Shown: positions 1-8,223, counted from the first letter of the stretch. The stretch: 43,607 bases of DNA from an uncultured Gammaproteobacteria bacterium (GCA_913050215.1 CAJXBG010000018.1:1-43607); one strand, 5' to 3'. The notes: generated by a model not told the origin, from the letters alone. A program made the numbers and translations.

Positions 1-2
1 AT

Positions 3-2465
3 GTTGAGCGGATTGAGGTGTTACGTGGGCCGCAGGGTACCCTGTACGGTCGTAACGCTGTCGGTGGTGCGATGAATTTCTTGTACAAGAAGCCAAGCGA
101 CGAGTTCGAATTTTCTGCTAAGGGTATTCTTGGTACCTACGGTACGCAAGACGCCTACGTGATGGTGAATTCTCCGCTTATTGAGGATAAGCTAAATGTT
201 CGTTTAGTCGGTTCCTCGCGTGAGCATGATGGCTGGGTGGAAGAAAAAGGCCCAATAGGTGAAGACCTCGACAGTGGTAATGAAACCAACATCTCACTGA
301 GCCTGGAATGGAACATCAACGACAACATGACCTTCAATGTTCGTCAAAATAAAGCCGACGTTGACCGTGTGATGGGTGGTGGTAATGGCGGTGGTCTCGT
401 TCTTCTTAATGGCGAGAACATCTACACTGACAATCTGCGCAATACAACGCGTTTTAGTCACGGGCTGCGACGTGTCGATGCCACGGTAGCTGATCCAACA
501 AGTCAACAGTTTGTAGATCCTAGTCAGGGTATTTTGAACTTCACTAACCCAACGACTGGCGCAAATATTACGGCTCAGTATGTTCGACCCGGTGTTGACG
601 ATGGCACCCAGCGTCGTAATGAGTTCTTTGGTTCTTCCATTGATCCTGCAGACTGTGTGTTCCTAGACCGTGAAGACATCAAAGGTGATGATCTTTGTGC
701 TTACACCAACGGTCAAAACGTTGAGTTGTTCGACCAACAAGGTACTCAAGCTGAGTTTGCTTGGGACATCAGCGATGGACTGCAGTTCAAGTATCTGTTT
801 GGTTACAACACATTGCTCTACGAGCGAATCACTGATGATGACAATACTTACAGTGAAACCTTAGACCAGCAGTTCTACGTGAACCACGAAGCAGAATATG
901 TTTCTCACGAGTTGCAGTTGTTCTGGGATGTAAGCGATACCTTGACGTTTACTTCAGGCATTTTCTTTTATGATTCTGTAATTGATCAGCGGTATGACTT
1001 CTACAATACTGGAGACAAGTACTCTAACCCTGCCTTCAGCCTAGACGGAATTCTTGCGGCAGTGGCGCCTGGTGCTGTTCCAGGCGACCCATCGCTTGGA
1101 TTCTTGGCAGGTGCAACACCAGCAACCTTTGAAAGTGCTAAGGATTTGGCAAGGGCAAATGATGCGCCTGTAGGTAGCTTTACAGTTGCAACAAGCTTTT
1201 GGGGCGGTGGCGCTGATTTCTTAGGTAATGTGCCCAACGCGCCTGCTGTGGGTGCCTCGCATACGACAAGTACTAACCGATCAGAGCGAACTGCATTTGC
1301 AGCCTACACGCAAGGCGTTTGGGACATTAATGAAAAGTTCACCCTCACATTTGGTCTTCGCTACGCAGAGGATGAAATTGATGGTGAAGAGCGTCTGGCG
1401 CAGTATGCAGAAACGAACAATGTCCTAGCGCCATTTGGACTAGACCTGCTTACTGCCAACATTGTTCGAGGTGCTATCAACCCAGCGACTCTCCAGCCAA
1501 CTGGCGCGGTAGAGCCATGGTTAGACGGGGCGCCAATTGTATTCGGCGCCTTCCGAGAAGTCTCTCGAAAAGACGACGATATCACTTACCGAATCAACTT
1601 GGACTATAACTGGACAGATGATGTACTCGTGTACGGTAATATCACGACGGGATATCGCTCAGGTGGTTTCAATCTGGCGTTCTTCTCGCAGACCCCACAG
1701 TATGAACCTGAGCAGTTGACTGCCTATGAGTTGGGCTTGAAAGGTCAGTACTTTGACTCGACTCTTCAGGTGAATGCTTCTGTTTACTACTACGACTACG
1801 AAAGTATTCATACCGCGACAGAAGAAGCTTGCCCACTCAACGCAACCCTGCAAAGTGCTCAAAGTGCATGTGCGGTTGTTGAAAGCACAACGTCTGTTCA
1901 GGCAGCGCCAGGCGCTGAAGTCACTGGTTTCGAAGCTGAAGTTATCTGGTTGGCATCGGAAGAGTTGACCATTGGTGGAAACATGTCGCTTACTGACAGT
2001 GAATACTCGGAAGACTTCTTTGTAGTTGACGGTGCAGATCCTACGGTACCTGGAAGCATTTACGACCTAGCATCCGAGGCTGATCGTGCTCGCAATATTA
2101 AGGGTAACAGCTTGATTCAGGTGCCTGAGTCTAAGTTCTCTTTCTATGGTAACTATGAGATGCCACTCGATAAGAATGGTCGAGTAAACTTTTTGGCTAA
2201 TTACAGCTGGATTGACGACGTGAATTTCAGTGCATTTGAATCAGCCCTTGATACCGCTCCTTCGTATCAACGTATTGACCTTCGTGCAACTTGGACTAGC
2301 CCTTCGGAAAGCTGGGTTGTTAGCGGCTTTGTGAACAACGTGACTGATGAAATTGGTATACGCCAGATTCTTCGCCACGGTGCAGCAGACGGCTACCGTC
2401 GTACAGCTCAGGTCAGTGAGCCTCGCGTTGTCGGTGTTGAAGTGAACTATACGCTCATGAATTAA
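3..2465 (+). CDS. TonB-dependent outer-membrane receptor (5' end outside window)
   Basis: The frame is open to the left edge and reads VERIEVLRGPQGTLYGRN, the end of the plug-domain signature of TonB-dependent receptors, so the signal peptide, TonB box and first part of the plug are missing. About 820 residues remain: the rest of the plug, then a long beta-barrel with alternating aromatic strands. The C-terminus (VVGVEVNYTLMN) is the usual last barrel strand, though it ends in Asn rather than an aromatic residue. Such receptors import a large substrate (siderophore, vitamin, glycan or lipid-like compound) across the outer membrane using ExbBD-TonB energy. The substrate cannot be told from sequence; this plug type is common in marine and sphingomonad-like receptors. 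It is transcribed alone and followed at once by a strong terminator. Confidence 0.95.
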   Translation, partial: VERIEVLRGPQGTLYGRNAVGGAMNFLYKKPSDEFEFSAKGILGTYGTQDAYVMVNSPLIEDKLNVRLVGSSREHDGWVEEKGPIGEDLDSGNETNISLSLEWNINDNMTFNVRQNKADVDRVMGGGNGGGLVLLNGENIYTDNLRNTTRFSHGLRRVDATVADPTSQQFVDPSQGILNFTNPTTGANITAQYVRPGVDDGTQRRNEFFGSSIDPADCVFLDREDIKGDDLCAYTNGQNVELFDQQGTQAEFAWDISDGLQFKYLFGYNTLLYERITDDDNTYSETLDQQFYVNHEAEYVSHELQLFWDVSDTLTFTSGIFFYDSVIDQRYDFYNTGDKYSNPAFSLDGILAAVAPGAVPGDPSLGFLAGATPATFESAKDLARANDAPVGSFTVATSFWGGGADFLGNVPNAPAVGASHTTSTNRSERTAFAAYTQGVWDINEKFTLTFGLRYAEDEIDGEERLAQYAETNNVLAPFGLDLLTANIVRGAINPATLQPTGAVEPWLDGAPIVFGAFREVSRKDDDITYRINLDYNWTDDVLVYGNITTGYRSGGFNLAFFSQTPQYEPEQLTAYELGLKGQYFDSTLQVNASVYYYDYESIHTATEEACPLNATLQSAQSACAVVESTTSVQAAPGAEVTGFEAEVIWLASEELTIGGNMSLTDSEYSEDFFVVDGADPTVPGSIYDLASEADRARNIKGNSLIQVPESKFSFYGNYEMPLDKNGRVNFLANYSWIDDVNFSAFESALDTAPSYQRIDLRATWTSPSESWVVSGFVNNVTDEIGIRQILRHGAADGYRRTAQVSEPRVVGVEVNYTLMN

Positions 2466-2478
2466 GTTAACGAGTAAT

Positions 2479-2516
2479 AAAAAGGCGGCACGCTCGAAAG
2501 AGCCGCCGCCTTTTTT
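2479..2516 (+). terminator. Rho-independent terminator of the TonB receptor gene
   Basis: AAAAAGGCGGC at 2479-2489 pairs with GCCGCCTTTTT at 2505-2515, giving a GC-rich stem with a run of six T on the 3' side and an A run on the 5' side. It could therefore work in both directions and may also end the convergent gene at 2540. Confidence 0.9.
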
Positions 2517-2539
2517 ATGTCTAAGTGTTTCTGGCGGTA

Positions 2540-2956
2540 TTATGGCGTCGGCGGATCGGGCTCACCGGTCGGTGAAACGACGGCACTTTGTATGCGTTTC
2601 ATGTTGCCCATAATTGTTGTGGCTTGAGTCTGAGTGAGCCCGTAAGACGCGCTATTTTTTAATCTCTCAAAATCGTCCATGAGTGCTGCTTTGTATTTTG
2701 TGAGGCACTTTTTCCAGCGTTTCTCAGCTCGCTCAAAACGGCCCAGGGTGTAGGAGTCAATATCTGCCCGCTGTACATTACCGGTTGCAGGGTCTACGAC
2801 GTCCTTTGATGCACCTGGTAATTCAGGTTTGTCACAACTCATTGCCGGTAGGGTATATTTTAATGCCTTTTCTACTTCGGGATGGATGTCCTCAGCGAAG
2901 CTAATGGCTGGTGTTAGCATCAAGCTCACACAAGCAAGGTTTACGAATTTGTACAT
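2540..2956 (-). CDS. Small secreted protein of unknown function
   Basis: I do not recognise a family. Starting at the ATG at 2956, which has AGGGAGAG just upstream, the protein is 138 residues. A longer in-frame start at 2983 would put nine extra residues before the signal peptide and is less likely. The N-terminus (MYKFVNLACVSLMLTPAISFA, then ED) is a typical Sec signal peptide with AxA-like cleavage, so the mature protein should be periplasmic or exported. The mature part is charged and mostly helical, with two cysteines (in MSCDKPE and KKCLTK) that could form a disulfide, and a Pro-rich tail. It converges on the TonB receptor gene. Function unknown. Confidence 0.7.
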   Translation of the reverse strand: MYKFVNLACVSLMLTPAISFAEDIHPEVEKALKYTLPAMSCDKPELPGASKDVVDPATGNVQRADIDSYTLGRFERAEKRWKKCLTKYKAALMDDFERLKNSASYGLTQTQATTIMGNMKRIQSAVVSPTGEPDPPTP

Positions 2957-3375
2957 GTCTCTCCCTATTTGGTATCTTTTCATTTATTTAACAGGATTTC
3001 TAAGCAAACCTAAACCTACATCATTGCGTAATCTTTTTGAATCCGTTCTTACAAAGCGCAAATATAAAATCGGCAAAGCTGAGAGGCACTGTTAGCGAAA
3101 TGGCTGAAACAGCTGTGCAAAAAGCACCAAGTTTTTGGAACCGGAAACATGTAAGCACCCTCCATCAAAGTGGTCAAACGATTGTTAGTTGGATGTAGTG
3201 ATGATGTTTATAGTGACATGTTAAGTTAGGACAATTTAGTCTAGGGGCCTATAAAAGTCGTTCTAGAATGATAATAATCAGGCGCCATCAGGACTAAGTA
3301 CGAAATGAAACCTCTCTACGCAGCCTCAAGAGGCGACGAGGTTCTATTAACACAAAGAAAAATCAGAGGAATTTA
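2957..3375. other. Intergenic region with a possible 5'-UTR hairpin
   Basis: There is no convincing gene in this 419-bp divergent gap. It must hold the promoters of both flanking genes. TATAAA near 3250 with an upstream TTAGGA at about 18-bp spacing is a weak promoter candidate for the rightward gene. Just before that gene's start, AACCTC (3309-3314) can pair with GAGGTT (3338-3343) around an inner GCCT/AGGC hairpin. This may be a structured leader; nothing else supports it. Confidence 0.3.
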
Positions 3376-4242
3376 ATGAAGAAGGTTATTGTGGAATCCT
3401 TGATAGGGACCGTTGTTGCACTGGTAGTTGCGACTTTTATTGGATTTGCGGGAAGCCAAGGTGGCGTAACCTATCAAGGTTTACCGTTGTTTGCTCTGTG
3501 TGCCGCACTCGCAATCATGGTGCAATGGCTGGTATTTATCCCTTCATTGCTTCAGAAAACTGAGCATTACTACGATTTAACGGGCTCGGTTACCTATGTC
3601 ACTGTCATTCTGTTTGCGCTGATTGCAGCAGGAAATTTTGACCCAAGGAGTTTACTTATCGCGGTTCTTTGTCTGATCTGGGCTATTCGACTGGGGTCGT
3701 TTTTGTTTGTGCGGGTGAAAGGTGCCGGCTTTGACCGGCGATTCTCAAGAATGCTTGAGATACCGATGCAGTTCTTTATGACCTGGACACTACAAGGTCT
3801 TTGGGTGACGGTCACACTTGCTGCAGGCATGGCAGCTCTGACCTCAGAACCTGTGCCGATAGGGCCCTTCGCTATTGTTGGAGCTGTCGTATGGTTGATA
3901 GGTTTTGCGATCGAAGTGATCTCAGACCGACAGAAGAGTAGGTTCCGCGAGGAGAATAAAGAGGGTTTTATTACTAGTGGGCTTTGGTCCTGGTCCAGAC
4001 ACCCGAACTATTTCGGAGAAATTGTTCTTTGGCTCGGTATCGCTATTATTGCCTTGCCGACATTATCCGGTTGGCAGTGGGCAACCATGATCTCCCCTAT
4101 ATTTGTCATCGTTTTGTTGACAAAAATTTCGGGTGTTAGGATGCTGGAAGTCAGCGGCAAAAAACGATGGGGAACGGATGAGGGGTACCAGGCATATTTG
4201 GCTAGCACTTCGGTTTTGATTCCTTTGCCGCCAAAGAAGTAG
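3376..4242 (+). CDS. DUF1295 family membrane protein (steroid 5-alpha-reductase-like fold)
   Basis: A 288-residue polytopic membrane protein with about seven hydrophobic segments. The C-terminal half carries the family signature: SDRQKSRFREEN, then GLWSWSRHPNYFGEIVLWLG, then a final WGTDEGYQAY segment. The RHPNYFGE motif is shared with isoprenylcysteine carboxyl methyltransferases and steroid reductases, where this region binds a nucleotide cofactor. DUF1295 members are usually annotated as putative reductases of lipids or steroids; the real substrate is unknown. The start has AGAGGA at 3365-3370 with normal spacing. The DsbA-like gene follows 64 bp later on the same strand and may be co-transcribed. 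Confidence 0.85.
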   Translation: MKKVIVESLIGTVVALVVATFIGFAGSQGGVTYQGLPLFALCAALAIMVQWLVFIPSLLQKTEHYYDLTGSVTYVTVILFALIAAGNFDPRSLLIAVLCLIWAIRLGSFLFVRVKGAGFDRRFSRMLEIPMQFFMTWTLQGLWVTVTLAAGMAALTSEPVPIGPFAIVGAVVWLIGFAIEVISDRQKSRFREENKEGFITSGLWSWSRHPNYFGEIVLWLGIAIIALPTLSGWQWATMISPIFVIVLLTKISGVRMLEVSGKKRWGTDEGYQAYLASTSVLIPLPPKK

Positions 4243-4306
4243 ACCTGCAGAAGAGTTCATAGGTTTAGAAAATCATCTTATTCATAGAAGCAATTAGGAA
4301 CGTGTT

Positions 4307-4948
4307 ATGAGTCAACCTGATATTGAGATAGAGGTATTTACCGACTTTGTTTGACCCTGGTGCTATCTCAGTACAGTTAGTATTGAAAAGCTCATAAAGG
4401 AACAGAATGTCAAAATTAAGTGGGCGTATTTTCCTTTACATCCAGACACGCCATTGGAAGGCCAATCGCTAACAGATTTGTTTCGTGGGCGAGAGGCTCA
4501 ATTGGAAGGATTCAAGAAACAAATGGTTGGTTTGATGGCTGAGCAGGGTCTGGCCTATGGCGAACGAAATAAAACGTACAATAGTCGACTGGCTCAGGAG
4601 CTGGCTAGTTGGGCAGACACACAGAACAACGGCAATGAGTTGCACCAGCAGCTTTATCGCGCTTATTTCGTTGATAACAAGAATATCAGTGACCCGGAGG
4701 TGCTCGTTGCTTTAGTAGAGGCAACAAGCCTCGATTCTAACGAAGCAAAGGAGGTGCTATCTGCTCGCACATTTAGTGTGCGGGTTGATGAGGACTGGTC
4801 TAGGGCGCATCAGTACGGTGTGACAGGCGTGCCTACTTTTGTTAGCGCGGGACTCAGTGTTGTTGGTTGTCAGCCCTATGAGCTGCTCACGCGTTTTTCG
4901 AATCATCTAAAAGAATTGAAGCAGCCAGCCGGTACAGATCTCACTTAA
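4307..4948 (+). CDS. DsbA/FrnE-family thiol oxidoreductase with in-frame UGA at the active-site Cys (candidate selenoprotein)
   Basis: From the ATG at 4307 (AGGAA at 4296-4300, 6-nt spacing) the frame reads MSQPDIEIEVFTDFV, then TGA at 4352-4354, then PWCYLSTVSIEKL, and stays open to TAA at 4946-4948. FrnE-type DsbA proteins have DFVCPWCY at this place, so the UGA sits exactly on the first, nucleophilic Cys: U16-P-W-C19. The total of 213 codons is normal for the family. Later family marks are intact: WAYFPLHPDTP, and GVTGVPTFV with the cis-Pro at about residue 176. The usual GAQP is GCQP here (Cys188). No frameshift or second stop is seen. Selenocysteine insertion is the best explanation; a recent nonsense mutation or a sequencing error is the alternative. 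An annotator using standard rules would call only 4454-4948 from a TTG, a product lacking the active site. The protein lacks a signal peptide, so it is probably cytoplasmic. Confidence 0.75.
4368..4386 (+). promoter_or_regulatory. Candidate bacterial SECIS hairpin after UGA 4352-4354
   Basis: UCAGUAC (4368-4374) pairs with GUAUUGA (4380-4386): seven pairs including one G-U, closing a five-base AGUUA loop. The loop begins 20 nt after the UGA. Bacterial SECIS elements are known to lie within the coding sequence shortly after the UGA and to need a short apical loop with a G in its first bases; this hairpin fits. The pairing was done by hand with no energy calculation, and a competing weaker pairing (GGUGCUA 4359-4365 with UAGUAUU 4378-4384) exists. 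Confidence 0.5.
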
Positions 4949-5106
4949 GGACGCGATTTTTTCCGTTGGAGTTGATCGTATCACCCTCATTTTTGACTCC
5001 TGTGGGGTCGGCTGTAAAGTGACGATTGTTTATCACACGCTAACGCGTCTGCCTGGTAAACGCAGGAAATAGCGACACAGAATTCACGACAATAATGGAA
5101 GTAAAA

Positions 5107-5883
5107 ATGACAGATATAGAATCTCCAAATGTTTCGACAGATCTCCAGGGCGAAGTTGCACTTGTTACGGGTGCAACTTCAGGTTTGGGCAAACGGTTTG
5201 CCGAGGTGCTGGCACTGAGTGGTGCCAAGGTAGCAGTAACGGGGCGTCGTGAAGATAGACTAGAGGCGCTTGCAGACCAGATTAATCAGCAAGGAGGTGA
5301 AGCGTTCCCGGTGAAACTGGATATGACAGACGCCGACAGCATAGTCTCCGCCGTGGAATCGGCTGAGAAGGCGCTTGGTACTGTCACGATTTTAGTAAAC
5401 AACGCGGGCATTCCCGATGCTCAGCGCGCTCACAAAATGTCACTAGATCTTATCGACTCGGTGTTTGATACAAATTTGCGTGGTCCGTACATTATGAGCT
5501 GCGAAGTGGCTAGGCGTTTGATGGATGCAGGAAAGGGCGGAAAAATGGTTAACATTTCATCCGTAGGCGCATTTAATTATTCTGGTAATGGTGCTGCGCT
5601 TTATTCCATTACCAAAGCCGGTATCGTTCGAATGACTGAAGCGCTAGCGGTTGAATGGGCAAGGTTCAATATTAATGTCAATTGTATTGCGCCTGGTGCA
5701 TTTTCTTCCGAGATGATGGACGGAATGCTCGAGCGGATGGGCGACTTTAGTCAGTCGTTCCCGCGGAAAAGGATTGGGCTGCCATCGCAGATGGACAGTA
5801 CATTGTTATATCTGGTCTCGCCTGCATCTGAAATGGTAACCGGCACGTTTATCAAAGTTGATGACGGCCAAGGGCCAAGGTAG
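5107..5883 (+). CDS. Short-chain dehydrogenase/reductase (SDR)
   Basis: A classical SDR of 258 residues. It has the nucleotide-binding TGATSGLG at about 21-28, NNAG at 98-101, the catalytic Ser in NISSVG near 151, and YSITK with Tyr166 and Lys170. The Arg-Arg after the second beta strand (TGRRED) favours NADP(H). The start at 5107 has GGAAG at 5097-5101 in good position; the in-frame ATG at 5095 lacks a ribosome site. The substrate is not evident: 3-oxoacyl reductases and acetoacetyl-CoA reductase-like enzymes share these motifs. The storage-polymer genes further right make an acyl-CoA role possible but unproven. It converges on the next SDR with a 19-bp gap. Confidence 0.9.
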   Translation: MTDIESPNVSTDLQGEVALVTGATSGLGKRFAEVLALSGAKVAVTGRREDRLEALADQINQQGGEAFPVKLDMTDADSIVSAVESAEKALGTVTILVNNAGIPDAQRAHKMSLDLIDSVFDTNLRGPYIMSCEVARRLMDAGKGGKMVNISSVGAFNYSGNGAALYSITKAGIVRMTEALAVEWARFNINVNCIAPGAFSSEMMDGMLERMGDFSQSFPRKRIGLPSQMDSTLLYLVSPASEMVTGTFIKVDDGQGPR

Positions 5884-5902
5884 CCTGAAGTTGCGCTGAG
5901 GG

Positions 5903-6694
5903 TTAGCTGCGCCCTGGGCCGAATCGGGATACAAGTCCACCAATCCCGCGGACAAGCCATCGAGGCTGGTGCTTTGCCCAGGTGACCGCTGCCTGATTTG
6001 CGACGCCGGGAATACGGATCACTTCTCGGGCCATGAGTGCGTCAAAGCCTTCCCGAGCGACGTCCTCCACTCTGGACATCATGAATGGCGGGACGTTCGA
6101 TGCTGACAGATCTTGCACCATATCAGTGTTGGTCAGGCCTGGGCATAAGGCAGTAACACTAACGCCGGTATCCCGCAGTTCCTCTGATAGCGATTCCGTA
6201 AGCGAGAGTACGAACGCTTTGCTTGCGGCATAAATCGACATAGAGGGTACAGGCTGGAATGCCGCGACCGAGGCGACATTCAAAATTCGACCTGAGCCTC
6301 GATGCTTCATTTCTTTGACAAAGTGAAGTGTCAAGGTTGAGAGCGCAGTGATGTTAAGTGAAATGAGTTGTTGGATGCCAGCATCATCAAGCAAATCAAA
6401 GTTTTCGCTATAAGCAATGCCTGCATTGTTGACGAGCACGTCGACAGATATTTCAAGCGCTGCAAGTTCGCGAAGTAGGGCGCCGACGCCGTCCTCGCTG
6501 GCAAGATCACTGACGATATAGGTGACATCTGTCAGTGGTGAGAGCTCTTCACTTAATTCTTTGAGGAGACTTTCCCTGCGAGCAGTGAGCACAAGGGCAA
6601 AGCCCTGTGACGCAAATGTTCGAGCCAAAGCAGCACCGATACCGGAGGAGGCTCCAGTCACCAGAACTGTTCCCTTGGTTGAATGGTTACTCAA
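5903..6694 (-). CDS. Short-chain dehydrogenase/reductase, DltE-like
   Basis: A 263-residue SDR with TGASSGIG at 13-20, NNAG at 89-92, Ser142 in NVASVAAF, and the YAASK catalytic pair Tyr155/Lys159. TARRES after the second strand suggests NADP(H). The C-terminal extension with VARDVAREGFDAL-like spacing and a Trp/Arg-rich tail resembles the DltE/YqjQ group, whose substrates are mostly unknown. Its ATG overlaps the stop of the small DUF6489 gene by 4 bp (6691-6694), so the two are translationally coupled. The association with phasins suggests a link to acyl or hydroxyacyl metabolism (inference). Confidence 0.88.
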   Translation of the reverse strand: MSNHSTKGTVLVTGASSGIGAALARTFASQGFALVLTARRESLLKELSEELSPLTDVTYIVSDLASEDGVGALLRELAALEISVDVLVNNAGIAYSENFDLLDDAGIQQLISLNITALSTLTLHFVKEMKHRGSGRILNVASVAAFQPVPSMSIYAASKAFVLSLTESLSEELRDTGVSVTALCPGLTNTDMVQDLSASNVPPFMMSRVEDVAREGFDALMAREVIRIPGVANQAAVTWAKHQPRWLVRGIGGLVSRFGPGRS

Positions 6695-6939
6695 GTTTCA
6701 TCGTCTCCTTTTTTTGCTGATCCGGCTTGCCCTGTCATCATTCTTTGCACCCAAGATTGATAAGCCATCATGGGCTGCATTGCGCCTGCGATTAATTCGC
6801 TGTATTGACTCGACCCTGCGTCCTTCAGATATTTTTGAGCGTTCTTCACCATCTCCTCTTGAAGTTTCTCGACATTTGGCAAGCCAAGAAAGCTTCTCAG
6901 TTCTTCAGGTGTTAAATCAACGTCTACGGTAATTTTCAT
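6691..6939 (-). CDS. DUF6489-like small protein
   Basis: An 82-residue soluble protein beginning MKITVDVDLTPEELRSFLGLPNV, which resembles the DUF6489 family. The middle is an amphipathic helix and the tail is charged (GSAKKGDDET). Family function is unknown. Small proteins of this kind are found next to phasin and polyhydroxyalkanoate genes, as here, so a granule-associated or phasin-like role is possible. It is the first gene of a two-gene unit with the SDR, overlapping it by 4 bp. Confidence 0.7.
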   Translation of the reverse strand: MKITVDVDLTPEELRSFLGLPNVEKLQEEMVKNAQKYLKDAGSSQYSELIAGAMQPMMAYQSWVQRMMTGQAGSAKKGDDET

Positions 6940-7002
6940 GGTCGCTCACTGTGCAGGTAGTTTAGAAGTGCGATTGTCCACTATTCAGGGGTAGAAAAGA
7001 AA

Positions 7003-7024
7003 GAAGGGTGAATAATCACCCTTC
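7003..7024 (-). terminator. Terminator after the first phasin gene
   Basis: GAAGGGTGA (7003-7011) and TCACCCTTC (7016-7024) form a perfect 9-bp stem with an ATAA loop. On the minus strand the hairpin is followed by TTTCTTTTC. It separates the phasin at 7118-7426 from the DUF6489-SDR unit. Confidence 0.75.
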
Positions 7025-7117
7025 AAAAATGCCAATATGGGGGAACATATTGGACTTTGCTTAAAGCAGAATCGCATTGCGCTGAAGCCGCTAAAACTTG
7101 CTCGCTAAGATGCGATG

Positions 7118-7426
7118 TTATTCGCTGTCGTTGTTGAATACTTTGCGCACAGCTTCGCCAGCTTCTGTCATTGCAGACTTAACGATCTCAGTCTGAACCT
7201 GAGTCGCTTCTTTGGTGTTTTCCCAAAGTGTTGAGCCGTATTCGCGCTGCAATTCAACGAATGTGCTGACATCTTTGACTTCAGGGAGGCGCTGACCAAA
7301 GCTGCTGTTCAATTCAAAGTACTTCTGCCAATTTTGCTGCTGTGTGCGGAAAGATTCCTGCATTGCGTTTTGATTGATCTCGAAGATCGTGCGACCGAAA
7401 TCTGCTTGCTTCTGTAGTATATTCAT
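7118..7426 (-). CDS. Phasin family protein
   Basis: A 102-residue, wholly helical protein with heptad-like hydrophobic spacing (MNILQKQADFGRTIFEINQ, then SFGQRLPEVKDVSTFVELQREYGSTLWENTKEATQ). The central LPEV.D...F..LQREYG.SLW block is shared almost word for word with the second phasin at 7708, and is typical of phasins, the coat proteins of PHA granules. It is shorter than most phasins (about 110-190 residues) and has no Lys/Ala tail. It is a single gene with its own terminator, and a TGCNNTGCA pair (7514-7548) lies about 90-120 bp upstream, consistent with control by PhaR. Confidence 0.85.
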   Translation of the reverse strand: MNILQKQADFGRTIFEINQNAMQESFRTQQQNWQKYFELNSSFGQRLPEVKDVSTFVELQREYGSTLWENTKEATQVQTEIVKSAMTEAGEAVRKVFNNDSE

Positions 7427-7513
7427 TTCAAAGTCCTTGCTTTCGCTTGTTCGCTATCGTTCGTTTTAAGGGTCACCCGCCGATGGATCATGCCGTTTAA
7501 TCAGCGTCTAATT

Positions 7514-7548
7514 GTTGCGTTGCAGCATTATATATTGCACTGCACCAA
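7514..7548 (-). promoter_or_regulatory. Putative PhaR operator upstream of phasin 1
   Basis: It contains TGCGTTGCA at 7516-7524 and TGCACTGCA at 7536-7544, exactly 20 bp apart, joined by an AT-rich core (CATTATAT). The block at 8224-8258 has the same layout and length. PhaR proteins are known to bind TGC-rich sites before phasin genes; assignment to the phaR at 11143 is inference. Confidence 0.55.
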
Positions 7549-7707
7549 AAGCAACATTTTTTTAAATCTTTCTCCTCGTCGCCCCGTGACGAGGTTTGCT
7601 GGGTAGAAAGCGCTGGCGACCCGGCCTGAAAAAGAACATTTCTGGGGGCCGGTTCCAACCCAACGCTTGGTGCTTATTCTGCGATACCAGCTGTGGGTAT
7701 TTTTAAG

Positions 7708-8106
7708 TTACTCAGCAGTTTTCTTTGCCTTTGGCTTGGCTTTAGTTTTTGCTTTCTTGGCTGGCACTGCTTCTGCTTCGCCTTCCGCTGCTTCCTCTGA
7801 AACCTCACCGGTGGTCATAGCCAATTTGAATGCATCACGTGTTTCTTCGAAAGTTGTTTTAACAAGTTCGTTTTGTGTTTCAAACGCAGATTTTGCGTTA
7901 GCCCACAGGGACTCACCGTATTCACGCTGAAGCGTCAGGAAACCGGAGATATCTCTTACCTCAGGTAGCCTCTCACCAAAGCTTTTGTTTGTTTCAATAT
8001 ACTTTTCGACATTAGCCTTTTGTTGTGAGGTGAACTCTTTAAGCGCGCCGGAATTTATGCTGTAGAGTGATTTTGTAAGCTCAGTTTGTTTCTCAATAAC
8101 GTTCAT
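7708..8106 (-). CDS. Phasin family protein with Lys/Ala-rich tail
   Basis: A 132-residue helical protein. Residues 1-100 align with the phasin at 7118 (MNVIEKQTELTKSLYSINSG, then KSFGERLPEVRDISGFLTLQREYGESLWANAKSAFETQNE). Residues from about 113 on form a low-complexity basic tail (AVPAKKAKTKAKPKAKKTAE) after an acidic EEAAEGEAEA stretch. Such tails resemble those of phasin-like proteins that touch the nucleoid (PhaF type) and may link PHA granules to DNA. The start has GAGGAG upstream. A TGCNNTGCA pair lies about 120-150 bp upstream. The two phasins look like a local duplication that has diverged. Confidence 0.87.
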   Translation of the reverse strand: MNVIEKQTELTKSLYSINSGALKEFTSQQKANVEKYIETNKSFGERLPEVRDISGFLTLQREYGESLWANAKSAFETQNELVKTTFEETRDAFKLAMTTGEVSEEAAEGEAEAVPAKKAKTKAKPKAKKTAE

Positions 8107-8223
8107 TTTTTAACTCCTCTTCTCTAATACGCAAGACCTGCTTTAACGAGGACCTGCTTTATAAAGTTGTCACTGTATGGAGCTGGCGTATTGATGTTTA
8201 ATCAATAGCTCAGCCTGGTTAAT

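Noticed and set aside
4454-4948. Stand-alone 164-residue protein from a TTG at 4454
   Set aside because: It is the tail of the FrnE-like gene; it has no ribosome site and lacks the active site, while the upstream 49 codons in the same frame match the family.
4307-4948. UGA read as Trp (alternative genetic code)
   Set aside because: UGA ends many intact genes in the window (for example at 14038, 16748, 18528), and the family has Cys, not Trp, at this site.
7580-7660. Terminator of the second phasin
   Set aside because: GGCCGG and CTCGTC inverted pairs exist, but no hairpin is followed by a T run on the minus strand.
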